A DNA stretch of 64,000 nucleotides, taken from positions 1 through 64,000 of the forward strand of contig NZ_BBZI01000016.1 in assembly GCF_008974245.1 (NCBI RefSeq). Direction: 5' to 3'. This DNA comes from Streptomyces abyssomicinicus. GTDB lineage: Bacteria; Actinomycetota; Actinomycetes; Streptomycetales; Streptomycetaceae. Positions 32,951 through 41,590 of the stretch are shown piece by piece. A program made the translations under genes and the position numbers. Every line of letters begins with the position of its first letter. Positions within the stretch are counted from its first letter, which is position 1. The notes under the pieces are model-generated. The model was not told the origin of the DNA, did not search any database, and worked only from the letters and a program-made list of their open reading frames with translations.

Positions 32951-33973
32951 GTGACCGTGACGACGCCGACATCCGATCCCTCGGCAGCGGGTGACGGACC
33001 GGCACCCCGCGGAGCATCCGTCGGCCGGGCCGTCGCGCTGCTCGTCCTGGTGGCGGCCGGGGCGCTGGTCCCCCTCCTGGGGCCGTCCGCCGCGCTGCAC
33101 GGCAGCGGTGAGGCCGCCGCGCCCGGCACGCCCGGGATCGGCCTGCTGCGGGCCGTGCTGTTCGCGGCGTTGTGCGTACCGCTGGGCGAGCTGTTCGTCG
33201 GCCGGGCGGCCCGGCGGCTGCGGCCCGGGGGCGCACGGCCGCCGGGCTGGTCGGCGGCGGCCGCGGGGGCCGGTTTCCTGGCCGCCCTGGGGCTCGCGCT
33301 GGTCGTCGCCGCCGGCAACCGGGTGCCGCGCGGCTGGGGCGACCTGGACCTCGGCGGGCTCCAGTCGCACCGGGAGGGGCTGCTGGCCCTGACGGAGGTC
33401 AACGCCTTCCTGGTCGCCGGGCTGCTGGCCCTCTCCCGCCGCCCCGCCGCCCAGGTGTGGCCGCTGGGCGCGGTGGTGGTGGCGGAGGCGCTGCGGGCCC
33501 ACCCCGCCTGGGACTACCACGACCCGCGGACCGGCGCCGCGCTCACCGCCGTCCACGTCGCCTGCGGCGCGCTGTGGGCCGGGGGGCTGCTCCACGCGCT
33601 GCGCGTCCTGCGGCTCTGGCGCGCCGAGGCGCCCGCGGAGGCGGCCGCGCTGCTCGGCCGGTACGCCCGGGCCGCCGCGCTGCTGATGGCGGCGGTCACC
33701 GCCACCGGCGTGTGCAGCGCGCTGCGCCGGATGCCGCCGGGGACGGTGCTGGAACAGCTGGTGACCACCGCCTACGGGCGGACGCTGCTGGCCAAGGTGG
33801 TGCTGGTGGCCGCCGTGGCCGCGCTCGCGCTGTGGGCCAGGCTGCGGCTGCGCCGGGCCGCCGACCCGCTGTCCGCCTGCGTCCCGGCCCGGGCCGAGGT
33901 GGCCCTGCTCGGGCTGGTGGTGGCCGCCTCGGGCCTGCTCACGGCGTTGCCGGTGCCGATCCGCTGGCAGTGA
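32951..33973 (+). CDS. CopD-like copper-resistance membrane protein
   Basis: 340 aa from GTG 32951. About eight or nine membrane helices. The C-terminal half matches the CopD domain: LTAVHVACGALWAGGLLHAL with the family His, then LLGRYARAAALLMAAVTATG, TAYGRTLLAKVVLVAAVAAL and a final helix. CopD proteins move copper across the membrane or aid copper supply. No CopC gene adjoins it. The last 35 bp overlap the convergent YhhN-like gene. Confidence 0.88.
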   Translation: MTVTTPTSDPSAAGDGPAPRGASVGRAVALLVLVAAGALVPLLGPSAALHGSGEAAAPGTPGIGLLRAVLFAALCVPLGELFVGRAARRLRPGGARPPGWSAAAAGAGFLAALGLALVVAAGNRVPRGWGDLDLGGLQSHREGLLALTEVNAFLVAGLLALSRRPAAQVWPLGAVVVAEALRAHPAWDYHDPRTGAALTAVHVACGALWAGGLLHALRVLRLWRAEAPAEAAALLGRYARAAALLMAAVTATGVCSALRRMPPGTVLEQLVTTAYGRTLLAKVVLVAAVAALALWARLRLRRAADPLSACVPARAEVALLGLVVAASGLLTALPVPIRWQ

Positions 33974-34652
33974 CGGCGGCCGCCCGCGGCGCCCCGGGCC
34001 GGATGTGGCCGAGCAGGCCCACGGCGAGCAGCGCCTGGGCGGCGAGGTAGGTCGTCATCACCCACAGGCCGTGCACCGGCAGCGGGCCCCAGCCCGCCAT
34101 CTCGGCCGCGATCAACGAGTCGGACAGCAGGAAGAGCGCCCCGCCCGCCGCCGCGACGCGGCCCGCCCGCCCGGCCGACCAGGCCATCGCGGTGAGCAGG
34201 CAGCTGTACCCGGCCACCGGGACGCGCAGGTCTGCCGGGAGCCCCGGGAGCAGCAGCGCCATCAGCGCCGCCAGCCCCGCCGCGTACACCACGGCCGAGC
34301 CGACGCTCTCCGCGCGGCTCCGGTCCGTGCCGTGGCGGCGGAAGAGCGCCAGGTAGACCAGGTGGCCGACGGCGAAGGAGCCCATGCCGAACAGGAAGCC
34401 GTTCCCGCCGAAGGACAGCAGGACGTCGCCGCCCCAGCCGAAGGCCAGTGCCACCAGCAGGAGCCTCGGCGCACCGGCCAGTGCGGCGGTCGCCGCCAGC
34501 AGCGGCATCAGCAGCGCCTTCGACGCCGTCTCCACCACGCTGTGACCGGTGGACACCGTGACCAGGTTGACGGCCGAGGCGAGGAGGAAGGCCGCCGGGA
34601 GGGCCTTGCGCAGCCAGGGCGCACGGCCTTCCGTCACGATCGCGGTGCTCAC
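33939..34652 (-). CDS. YhhN-like membrane protein (lysoplasmalogenase family)
   Basis: 237 aa, about eight membrane helices. Family landmarks: TASKALLMPLLAATAAL, LAFGWGGDVLLSFGGNGFLF with the conserved Gly-Asp, FAVGHLVYLALFRR, and FLLSDSLIAAE. YhhN/TMEM86 enzymes hydrolyse the vinyl-ether bond of lysoplasmalogens; activity in Streptomyces is untested. GTG 34652 overlaps the TGA of the sterol-desaturase-type gene, giving coupled translation. Its 3' end overlaps the convergent CopD-like gene. Confidence 0.92.
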   Translation of the reverse strand: MSTAIVTEGRAPWLRKALPAAFLLASAVNLVTVSTGHSVVETASKALLMPLLAATAALAGAPRLLLVALAFGWGGDVLLSFGGNGFLFGMGSFAVGHLVYLALFRRHGTDRSRAESVGSAVVYAAGLAALMALLLPGLPADLRVPVAGYSCLLTAMAWSAGRAGRVAAAGGALFLLSDSLIAAEMAGWGPLPVHGLWVMTTYLAAQALLAVGLLGHIRPGAPRAAAVTASGSAPATP

Positions 34653-35677
34653 GCGGACTCCTTCACGGGGTTGCTGGGGGTGGCGGGGGCGGCCGGAGCG
34701 GCAAGGGTGGCCGGTGCGGCGGAGGTGGCGACCGCGGCGACCGCGGCGGGGCCGGGGCCGGGGCCGGGGCCGGCCCCGGCTGCCGAAGGGGCCGGTGCGG
34801 CGGGAGCGGCGGGTTCCGCGGAGGCGGCGGGCGCGGCCGGGCCCGGGGCGGCCGGCTGCCAGCCCGGGCCGCGGAAGACGCGCCCCGCCCGTTCGCCCCA
34901 GCTCCGTGCCGCCCTCAGGTCCTTGGCGATGGCGACGTACTCGTGTGTGGCGACCCTCAGCGGGTTGTAGGTCTCGATGTTCTTCGTCAGTCCGTACACC
35001 GGCCGCTCGGTCTCCGGCGCGAAGCTGCCGAACATCCGGTCCCAGACGATCAGGATGCCGCCGAAGTTGCGGTCCAGGTAGCCGCCCTGCGAGGCGTGGT
35101 GGACCCGGTGGTGCGAGGGGGTGTTGAAGAGGAACTCGACCGGCCGGGGCAGCTTGCCGATCCGTTCGGTGTGGATCCAGAACTGGTAGACCAGGCTGAC
35201 CGAGTTGAGGAAGGCCAGCGCCGCCGGATGCACGCCGAGCGCGATCAGCGGCAGGTAGAACGGCCAGCCGGTGAGCGAGGTCCACGGCTGCCGCAGCGCG
35301 GTGGTCAGGTTGAACTTCCGGCTCGAGTGGTGCACCACGTGGCAGGCCCACAGCAGGCGGATCACGTGGTGGCCGCGGTGCGACCAGTAGTAGAGGAAGT
35401 CCTGGGCGAGCAGCATCAGCAGGACCGTCCACCACAGCACGGGCACCCGCAGCGGGGTCAGTTCGTGGACGACCGTGTAGAGCGCCACGATCGGGATCTT
35501 CCACAGGAAGTCCCAGAAGAGGCTGCCCAGGCCCATGCCGATGCTGGTGGCGGCGTCCTTGGCCGCGTACCCCTCCGCGTCCTCGTCCGGGTGGACGCGA
35601 TAGCTCACCACCTCGATCAGGGTGAGCAGCAGGAAGGCCGGTATCGACCAGAGCACCACATCGGGCAGGTTCGGCAT
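34649..35677 (-). CDS. Sterol desaturase/fatty-acid hydroxylase family protein
   Basis: 342 aa from ATG 35677. Integral membrane di-iron enzyme: histidine boxes HRGHH, HVVHHSSRKFN and HRVHHASQ lie between hydrophobic segments (about residues 10-30, 50-110, 140-180), matching the HxxxH / HxxHH / HxxHH pattern of the fatty-acid hydroxylase superfamily. The last 70 residues are Ala/Pro/Gly low complexity. Paired with a YhhN-like gene; together they could modify or cleave ether lipids (inference from the families). Substrate unknown. Confidence 0.95.
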   Translation of the reverse strand: MPNLPDVVLWSIPAFLLLTLIEVVSYRVHPDEDAEGYAAKDAATSIGMGLGSLFWDFLWKIPIVALYTVVHELTPLRVPVLWWTVLLMLLAQDFLYYWSHRGHHVIRLLWACHVVHHSSRKFNLTTALRQPWTSLTGWPFYLPLIALGVHPAALAFLNSVSLVYQFWIHTERIGKLPRPVEFLFNTPSHHRVHHASQGGYLDRNFGGILIVWDRMFGSFAPETERPVYGLTKNIETYNPLRVATHEYVAIAKDLRAARSWGERAGRVFRGPGWQPAAPGPAAPAASAEPAAPAAPAPSAAGAGPGPGPGPAAVAAVATSAAPATLAAPAAPATPSNPVKESA

Positions 35678-35818
35678 ACCTGCACGGTAGGGGCGGTGCG
35701 GGAGCGGGACCAGACGTCGGCATCGACAACTATTACCGCCGGTAGGGCGGCTTTTCCTGTGGATCTCCGCCAACGGCCGCCGCGCCCGGCCGGCCCGTCG
35801 AGGCCGCCGCCGCCCTGG

Positions 35819-36583
35819 TCAGACCCCGGCCGCGCCCAGCAGGTTCCCGGCGGCGTAGGTGACCGTCATCGCCAGCGCTCCGCCGCCGACGTTGCGCACC
35901 ATGGCCCGGCGGGGGTCGGCGGCGCCGAGGCGGGCGCTGCTCCAGCCGGTGCACACCAGGGCGACGAGCACCGAGACCACGGTGACCGGAAGCCGCGAGC
36001 CGGCCGGTGGCAGCACGATGGCGAGGAGCGGGAGCAGCGCGCCGACCGTGAAGGCGGCGAAGCTGGCGCCCGCCGCGTGCCAGGGGTTGGTCAGGTCGTC
36101 GGGGTCGATGCCCAGTTCCACCGCCGCGTGGGCGCGCACCGGGTCGCGTGCGGTGAGCTGGCGGGCGGCGTCGCCGGCGGTCTCCCGGCGCAGCCCGCGC
36201 TCCTCCAGCAGGCCGGTGAGCTTCCCGAGCCCGGCCTGCGGACGTTCGCGGAGCCGGCGCCGCACCACGGCGAGGGCGGCGCGCTCGGAGTCGCGCTGGG
36301 TGGAGACCGAGACGTACTCCCCCGCCGCCATGGACATCGACCCGGCGAGCAACCCGGCCAGCCCCGCGGTCAGCAGGGCGTCGCGGCTCTCGGTGGCGCC
36401 CGCGACACCGACCACCAGTCCGGCGGTCGAGACGATGCCGTCGTTGGCGCCGAGCACGGCGGCGCGCAGCCAGTTGAGCCGGACGCCGAGACCGCGGGGA
36501 CCGCGCCCCTTTTCCTCCCCTTCGAGAGCTTCACGGCTTTTCCGCTCTTGACGGCTTTCGCCGGGATCCTGTCGTTCCGTCAC
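35819..36583 (-). CDS. VIT1/CCC1 family (iron/manganese transporter-like) protein
   Basis: 254 aa from GTG 36583 (no ribosome site; start uncertain). The signature WLRAAVLGANDGIVSTAGLV near residue 37 and GSMSMAAGEYVSVSTQRDSE near residue 83 are diagnostic of the VIT family. A central soluble metal-binding helical region is followed by three C-terminal membrane helices. Family members transport Fe2+ or Mn2+. The N-terminus is highly charged. Confidence 0.93.
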   Translation of the reverse strand: MTERQDPGESRQERKSREALEGEEKGRGPRGLGVRLNWLRAAVLGANDGIVSTAGLVVGVAGATESRDALLTAGLAGLLAGSMSMAAGEYVSVSTQRDSERAALAVVRRRLRERPQAGLGKLTGLLEERGLRRETAGDAARQLTARDPVRAHAAVELGIDPDDLTNPWHAAGASFAAFTVGALLPLLAIVLPPAGSRLPVTVVSVLVALVCTGWSSARLGAADPRRAMVRNVGGGALAMTVTYAAGNLLGAAGV

Positions 36584-36675
36584 ATCGGGAGGATGGCACC
36601 GGACATGCGTCCGGTGGGGTACCGACGCTCCCCGGACGACGGAGGTGTCGGCCCTGGCGCTTATCCTCGTTGACC

Positions 36676-37683
36676 ATGCTCGAAGACCGCACGCCCGAAG
36701 CGTCCACCGCTCCCTGGCCGGCCGCGTATCCACAGGGGTACGCGGTCGTCGACGTGGAGACCACCGGACTGGCCCGGGACGACCGCATCATCTCCGCGGC
36801 CGTCTACCGGCTGGACGCCCGCGGCGAGGTGGAGGACCACTGGTACACCCTGGTCGATCCGGAGCGCGATCCGGGCCCGGTGTGGATCCACGGGCTGACC
36901 AGCGACGCGCTGGCGGGCGCTCCGCTCTTCGCCGACATCGCCGAGGAGTTCGCGGACCGTCTCGCGGACCGGGTGCTGGTCGCGCACAACGCCGTCTTCG
37001 ACTGGCAGATGATCGCCCGCGAGTACGCCCGGGCCGGCCGCGAGGCCCCGGTGCGGCAGCGGCTGTGCACCATCGCGCTGGCCAAGGCGCTGGCGCTGCC
37101 GCTGCCCAACCACAAGCTGGAGTCGCTGGCGGCGCACTTCGGCGTGGTCCAGCGGCGTGCCCACCACGCGCTGGACGACGCCCGGGTGCTGGCCGAGGCG
37201 TTCCGTCCCAGTCTGCGGGCGGCGGCGGCCTCGGCGCTGCGGCTGCCGCTGCTGGAGTGCCTGCCGCTCACCGAGTGGTCCGACGGTCCGGCGGCGCGGA
37301 TCGGGCGGCAGCCCGGCGGGCGCGGCGGCTACGGCTCCGGGGCCGGGGGCTACCGCCCGACGGCGTGGAACCGTGCGAAGAAGCGCCCGCCGTGCCCCTT
37401 CCCGAACCCCGGCCGCTACGTGCCGGGCGAGCGACTGAGGCAGGGCATGCGGGTGGCGTTCTCGGGCGACACCTCGGTGGAGCGCGAGCTGCTGGAGGAC
37501 CGGGCCACCGAGGCCGGGCTGCACGTGGCGGGCAGCATCTCCCGGCTGACCAGCCTGCTGGTGACCAACGACCCCGGTTCGGGCACCTCCAAGACCGTCA
37601 AGGCCCGCCAGTTCGGCACCCCGGTGGTGGACGAGGCGGCCTTCGGCCAGCTGCTGGGGGACGTCGAACCGGCGGACGGGTGA
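36676..37683 (+). CDS. DEDDh 3'-5' exonuclease with C-terminal BRCT domain
   Basis: 335 aa from ATG 36676 (no ribosome site, possibly leaderless). Residues 20-190 form an exonuclease domain like DNA polymerase III epsilon: ExoI VVDVETTG (D26, E28), ExoII HNAVFDWQM, ExoIII HHALDDARV. A Gly/Arg-rich linker is followed by a BRCT-like domain (GMRVAFSGDTSVERELLEDR, LVTNDP, KTVKARQFGTPVVDEAAF). This exonuclease-BRCT fusion is common in actinobacteria and presumed to serve DNA repair. Confidence 0.94.
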   Translation: MLEDRTPEASTAPWPAAYPQGYAVVDVETTGLARDDRIISAAVYRLDARGEVEDHWYTLVDPERDPGPVWIHGLTSDALAGAPLFADIAEEFADRLADRVLVAHNAVFDWQMIAREYARAGREAPVRQRLCTIALAKALALPLPNHKLESLAAHFGVVQRRAHHALDDARVLAEAFRPSLRAAAASALRLPLLECLPLTEWSDGPAARIGRQPGGRGGYGSGAGGYRPTAWNRAKKRPPCPFPNPGRYVPGERLRQGMRVAFSGDTSVERELLEDRATEAGLHVAGSISRLTSLLVTNDPGSGTSKTVKARQFGTPVVDEAAFGQLLGDVEPADG

Positions 37684-37746
37684 ACCCACCGCGGCGCGCG
37701 GTCCGGCTGCCGGGACGTGCGGCCGGGACGGCTCACGCTGTGGCCC

Positions 37747-37980
37747 ATGGCACGTTGTGAGGTCTGCGGAAACGACTACGGCATGACGTTCGAGGTGCAC
37801 GCACAGGGCGCCGTCCACGTCTTCGACTGCTTCGCCTGTGCGATCCACCGGATGGCCCCGATCTGCGAGCACTGCCGGGTGCAGGTCATCGGCCAGGGCG
37901 TGGAGGCCGACGGCAAGTGGTACTGCGGCGCCCACTGCGCCAGGGCGGACGGCAAGGCGGGCATCGTCGACCGGGTGTGA
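37747..37980 (+). CDS. Small Cys-rich zinc-binding protein
   Basis: 77 aa from ATG 37747. Three CxxC-type pairs: CEVCGNDYG, DCFACAIHRMAP, CEHC, and a final CGAHC; pattern of treble-clef zinc ribbons or prokaryotic metallothionein-like proteins. Acidic ends; no membrane segment. Located between the exonuclease and SURF1 genes on the same strand. Function unknown. Confidence 0.88.
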   Translation: MARCEVCGNDYGMTFEVHAQGAVHVFDCFACAIHRMAPICEHCRVQVIGQGVEADGKWYCGAHCARADGKAGIVDRV

Positions 37981-38042
37981 CCCGGTCCGGGGCGGCCGGG
38001 GCCGACGGAGGACCGGGACGCGGCGATTGTTACCGTCGTCGT

Positions 38043-38885
38043 GTGTACCGCTTCCTGCTGACCCGGCAATGGGTGATCGTCACCCTGGTCGCCCTGGCGC
38101 TCGTTCCCACCATGATCGAGCTGGGCTTCTGGCAGTGGCACCGTCACTGGGACCGGGTGGCCTCCAACCAGCGCATCGAGGACGCGCTGGACACCGCTCC
38201 GGTGCCGGTGGGCTCGCTGACCCGGCCCGGCGCGCGGATCGACCGCGACCTGTACTACCGGCACGTGAGCGCGCGCGGCGTCTTCGAGACCGACCGCGAG
38301 GTGGTGGTACGCCGCCGCACCAACGCCGACGACCGCGTCGGCTACCACGTGCTGACTCCGCTGCGCCTGGAGGACGGGCGGTACCTGCTGGTCAACCGCG
38401 GCTGGGTGCCGGCCGACGGCAGGCAGACGGAGTTCCCGGAGATCCCCGCGCCGCCGGCCGGCGAGGTGACGGTGACCGGGCGGCTGATGGCCGACCAGAC
38501 CACCGCGGAGAGCGGCATCAAGGATCTCTCCGACCTGCCCGACCGGCAGGTGATGCTGATCAGCAGCGAGGGCGAGGCGGAGCGGCTGGGCGCCGAGGTC
38601 CTCGGCGGGTACGTCGAGCTGGTCTCCCCCGCACCGGCGGACGGCAGCCCCGAGCTGGTCCCCGGCCCCGACCACGACAGCATCGGCAACCACATGGCGT
38701 ACGCGGTCCAGTGGTGGCTGTTCACCGCCGGGGTGCCGGTCGGCTGGGTGGTGCTGGTCCGCCGCGAGCTGCGAGAGCGGCGCGAGAAGACCGGCCAGGA
38801 CGCCGGCGAGGCGTCCGGGAAGGGCGGGAGCGAGGACGGCGGCGAGGACGCCACGGAGGAGAGCGCGACCCCGGCCACCGCCTGA
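38043..38885 (+). CDS. SURF1 family cytochrome c oxidase assembly protein
   Basis: 280 aa from GTG 38043. Two membrane helices: near the N-terminus (WVIVTLVALALVPTMIELGF, followed by WQWHR) and near the C-terminus (WWLFTAGVPVGWVVLV), flanking the SURF1 periplasmic domain with YYRHVSARGVFETDRE, LLVNRGWVPADG and IGNHMAYAVQWW. SURF1 assists haem A/copper insertion into aa3-type oxidase. The charged tail is low complexity. No cytochrome oxidase genes are nearby. Confidence 0.94.
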   Translation: MYRFLLTRQWVIVTLVALALVPTMIELGFWQWHRHWDRVASNQRIEDALDTAPVPVGSLTRPGARIDRDLYYRHVSARGVFETDREVVVRRRTNADDRVGYHVLTPLRLEDGRYLLVNRGWVPADGRQTEFPEIPAPPAGEVTVTGRLMADQTTAESGIKDLSDLPDRQVMLISSEGEAERLGAEVLGGYVELVSPAPADGSPELVPGPDHDSIGNHMAYAVQWWLFTAGVPVGWVVLVRRELRERREKTGQDAGEASGKGGSEDGGEDATEESATPATA

Positions 38886-38913
38886 CCGCGCCGCCGGGTG
38901 CAGGATGGGGGGC

Positions 38914-39669
38914 ATGGATCTTGGATTGAAGGACCGTGTCTACGTCGTCACCGGCGCCTCCCGCGGACTGGGCAACGCCACCGCGCGTGAACTGGTGGCC
39001 GACGGCGCGAAGGTGGTCGTCTCCGGCCGGGACGACGCCTCGGTGGCCGCCGCCGCCGAGGAGCTGGGCCCGAACGCGGTGGGCGTCGCCGCCGACAACG
39101 GCGACCCCGGTACCCCCGAACGGCTGATCGCGGCGGCGCGCGAGCACTTCGGCCGGTTCGACGGCGTGCTGATCAGTGTGGGCGGGCCGCCGGCCGGGCT
39201 GGCCGCCGACAACACCGACGAGCAGTGGCTCGGCGCGTTCGAGACGGTGTTCCTCGGGGCCGTGCGGATGGCCAGGGCGGCCGCCGCGGAGCTGGGCGCG
39301 GGCGGTGTGATCGGCCTGGTGCTCTCCGCCTCGGTCCACGAGCCGATCGGCGGGCTGACCATCTCCAACGGGCTGCGGCCGGGGCTGGCCGGTTTCGCCA
39401 AGTCGCTCGCCGACGAGCTGGGGCCGCGCGGGATCCGGGTGGTCGGCGTGCTGCCGTCGCGGATCGACACGGACCGGGTGCGGGAGCTGGACGCGCTCTC
39501 CGCCGACCCGGCCGCCACCCGGGCGGCCAACGAGTCGCACATCCCGCTGGGCCGGTACGGGGCCCCGGCGGAGTTCGGCCGGGTGGCCGCGTTCCTGCTG
39601 TCGCCCGCCGCCTCCTACCTGACGGGGATCATGGTCCCGGTCGACGGCGGAGTGCGGCGCGGCTTCTGA
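38914..39669 (+). CDS. SDR-fold oxidoreductase lacking the canonical YxxxK
   Basis: 251 aa from ATG 38914 (GGGGG precedes; ATG 38905 possible). N-terminal Rossmann motif TGASRGLG and the C-terminal LTGIMVPVDGGVRRGF are typical of FabG-like SDRs, and a serine is present in LSASVHEP. The catalytic YxxxK, however, is replaced by TISNGLRPGLAGFAK, where Tyr aligns with Ser and Lys with Arg. It may be a catalytically atypical subfamily or a non-enzymatic protein. 28 bp downstream of SURF1. Confidence 0.93.
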   Translation: MDLGLKDRVYVVTGASRGLGNATARELVADGAKVVVSGRDDASVAAAAEELGPNAVGVAADNGDPGTPERLIAAAREHFGRFDGVLISVGGPPAGLAADNTDEQWLGAFETVFLGAVRMARAAAAELGAGGVIGLVLSASVHEPIGGLTISNGLRPGLAGFAKSLADELGPRGIRVVGVLPSRIDTDRVRELDALSADPAATRAANESHIPLGRYGAPAEFGRVAAFLLSPAASYLTGIMVPVDGGVRRGF

Positions 39670-39756
39670 CCCGCGGCGGGCCGGGGCTACGCGGCGGCGG
39701 GGCTACGTGGCAGGGGCGGGGTCCGCGGCGCGCATCCCCGCCCCTCCCGTCCCCTC

Positions 39757-40344
39757 TCAGGTCACCCGCTCCGGGCGGTGCCCGGTGGCCCGCATGCGGA
39801 TCTCCGAGGGGAGCGAGGTCAGGCCCACCGAGGCCCGGGCGTGGGCCAGCGTCTCCGAGGTGAGGGTGTCCAGCGTGCGCCCGGGATCCGCGTCCGGTTC
39901 CAGCCGCACCCGCACCCGGACCCGGGGGGCCCGGCGCCGCCCGGTGAGCCGTACCCGCACGCGCTCCACGCCCTCCAGCCGCGCGGCCTCCATCGCGAGC
40001 GAACTCTCCAGCGCGCGGGCCCGCAGCGCCGCGCCCTCGTCGTCGCCGGTCTCGACCCGCACCACCGCCAGCCGGTGCCGCTGCACCGACCGGGTCAGCC
40101 ACCACAGGGTCAGCACCACCAGCAGAGCGAGCACCGTGAAGACGACGGGCCACCACCAGCCCTGGTCCCGCCACTTGGTGCGCTCGGCGGCGGTCAGCAG
40201 GACGTCGTGCCGGTCCCGGTGGATCCACCAGCCGGGCGAGGGGGCGCCCAGCCCGATCGCCAGCACCGATCCGCCGGTCACGATCAGCAGCAGGCCGATC
40301 AGTCCCAGCAGCACCCGGTTGACCGTCCGCAGCACCGTGTTCAC
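39757..40344 (-). CDS. Alkaline-shock membrane anchor protein AmaP-like
   Basis: 195 aa from GTG 40344 (GTGA overlap with the upstream gene). Two membrane helices (VLLGLIGLLLIVTGGSVLAI, then WWPVVFTVLALLVVLTLWWL) and a C-terminal soluble domain. This is the AmaP architecture: in Staphylococcus AmaP tethers Asp23 to the membrane. Last gene of a five-gene, tightly overlapping operon that also contains two Asp23/Gls24 proteins. Confidence 0.88.
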   Translation of the reverse strand: MNTVLRTVNRVLLGLIGLLLIVTGGSVLAIGLGAPSPGWWIHRDRHDVLLTAAERTKWRDQGWWWPVVFTVLALLVVLTLWWLTRSVQRHRLAVVRVETGDDEGAALRARALESSLAMEAARLEGVERVRVRLTGRRRAPRVRVRVRLEPDADPGRTLDTLTSETLAHARASVGLTSLPSEIRMRATGHRPERVT

Positions 40345-40967
40345 CCCTTCCTCCGCTCGGGACGCCGCACCCGGACGGTGAGGGACGGCGGCCGCGACAG
40401 GCCCAGGCCGCTCACCGCCTCCTCCAGCCGGTGCCGGACGTCCGCGTCGACCTCGTCGATCTCCCTGAAGTGCGCCGCCACGCGCACGTCGGCCTTCCGG
40501 CGGCGCATCCTCACCCGGACCGACCGCACCCCGGGAACCTCCAGCGCCCGGTCCCGCAGCACCATGGCGGCGGCCTTGCGGTCCAGTCCGGCGCGCACGT
40601 CCGGGGTGGCGCGCCTCATGGGCAGGATGCCCCGCACCCCGGGCGTGAGGGCGAGGACCAGCAGCCAGAGCCCGAGGGCCGCGGCCACCCCGGCCCCGAC
40701 CAGCACCCACACGTCGTCCAGCGGCCGCTCCGCCAGCTCCTGGGCCAGCGTTCGGCGCACGTGCAGCGCGGGGCGGCCGGCGCGGACGGCGGCCAGGTCG
40801 GACAGGAGCAGGACGGACGCGGCCAGCAGCAGCAGCGCCACCACGGCGGAGGGCCTGCGGCGGGTGGACCAGAACCGTCCGGTGGCGCCGGGCTCGACCA
40901 CGGTGGCCCCGGTGTCCGGCGCCGGGGGCTGCGGGGCGGGGCGCTCTTCGGCCGTCGTGTCGCTCAT
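40341..40967 (-). CDS. DUF6286 membrane protein of the Asp23 operon
   Basis: 208 aa from ATG 40967 (ATGA overlap). Two membrane helices (about 42-62 and 93-113) and a C-terminal soluble domain rich in Arg and Val (GVRSVRVRMRRRKADVRVAA, VDADVRHRLEEAVSGLGL). It resembles the AmaP layout and has the alternating beta/helix pattern seen in Asp23-like domains. Probably a second membrane anchor of the complex (inference). Confidence 0.82.
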   Translation of the reverse strand: MSDTTAEERPAPQPPAPDTGATVVEPGATGRFWSTRRRPSAVVALLLLAASVLLLSDLAAVRAGRPALHVRRTLAQELAERPLDDVWVLVGAGVAAALGLWLLVLALTPGVRGILPMRRATPDVRAGLDRKAAAMVLRDRALEVPGVRSVRVRMRRRKADVRVAAHFREIDEVDADVRHRLEEAVSGLGLSRPPSLTVRVRRPERRKG

Positions 40968-41353
40968 CGCAGTTCTCCCCGGACGGAGTGCAGGCGTTCC
41001 ACGTGCACCACGACCTCCAGGACCTTCAGCCCGGCCAGCTCGGCCACCCGCTCGCTGACGCGGCGGCGCACGGCCCGGCACTGGGCGCCGATGTCGGAGG
41101 GGTAGGCGAGTTCGAGGTTGATGTTCACCCGGGCGGTGCCGGCGTCCTGGTGGAGGGTCACGTTGGCGTACGGCGGCACCGCGTCGGCGGGGAGGCTGTG
41201 CAGCGCCTCGCGGGCGCTCTGGGCGGCGATCCGGGCCACCACGCGGTCGGCGAGCCGGGTCTCGCCCCGCTCCGCGGCGGGCACGGATGCCGGGCCGCCG
41301 CCCGGAGCGGCGTCCGGGCGGCGGTGGTCCGTGGTCGTGGCGGGCACCGTCAC
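40964..41353 (-). CDS. Asp23/Gls24 family protein
   Basis: 129 aa from GTG 41353. Core RLADRVVARIAAQSAREALH, NVTLHQDAGTARVNINLELA, YPSDIGAQCRAVRRRVSERV, GLKVLEVVVHVERLHS matches the Asp23/Gls24 (DUF322) fold. Cytosolic, expected to assemble at the membrane through AmaP. Overlaps both neighbours by 4 nt. Confidence 0.9.
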   Translation of the reverse strand: MTVPATTTDHRRPDAAPGGGPASVPAAERGETRLADRVVARIAAQSAREALHSLPADAVPPYANVTLHQDAGTARVNINLELAYPSDIGAQCRAVRRRVSERVAELAGLKVLEVVVHVERLHSVRGELR

Positions 41354-41535
41354 CCCCGCCGGCTGCCGCGGGAGCGGAACAGGTCGCCGGCGTCCAGGTC
41401 TCCCTCCAGGTACCTGCCGACCAGGAAGCCGACGGCGCCCAGCGCCGCCACCAGCAGGAAGGCCCCGAAGCCGCCGAAGTATCCGGCGAAGCCCAGTGCC
41501 ATTCCGGCGATCATGCCGATCACGGCCATGTTCAT
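41350..41535 (-). CDS. Small membrane protein of the Asp23 operon
   Basis: 61 aa from ATG 41535, with GAGGAG 6 nt upstream. Two hydrophobic stretches (MNMAVIGMIAGMALGFAGYF, then LLVAALGAVGFLVGRYL) and a charged C-terminus. Similar in size and position to DUF2273-type small proteins that accompany Asp23/AmaP operons in Firmicutes. Confidence 0.82.
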   Translation of the reverse strand: MNMAVIGMIAGMALGFAGYFGGFGAFLLVAALGAVGFLVGRYLEGDLDAGDLFRSRGSRRG

Positions 41536-41590
41536 CGTGCGCTCCTCATCGTGCGCCTGTCGGTCCCGCTCTTCTCGTCGGAGGACCGGG

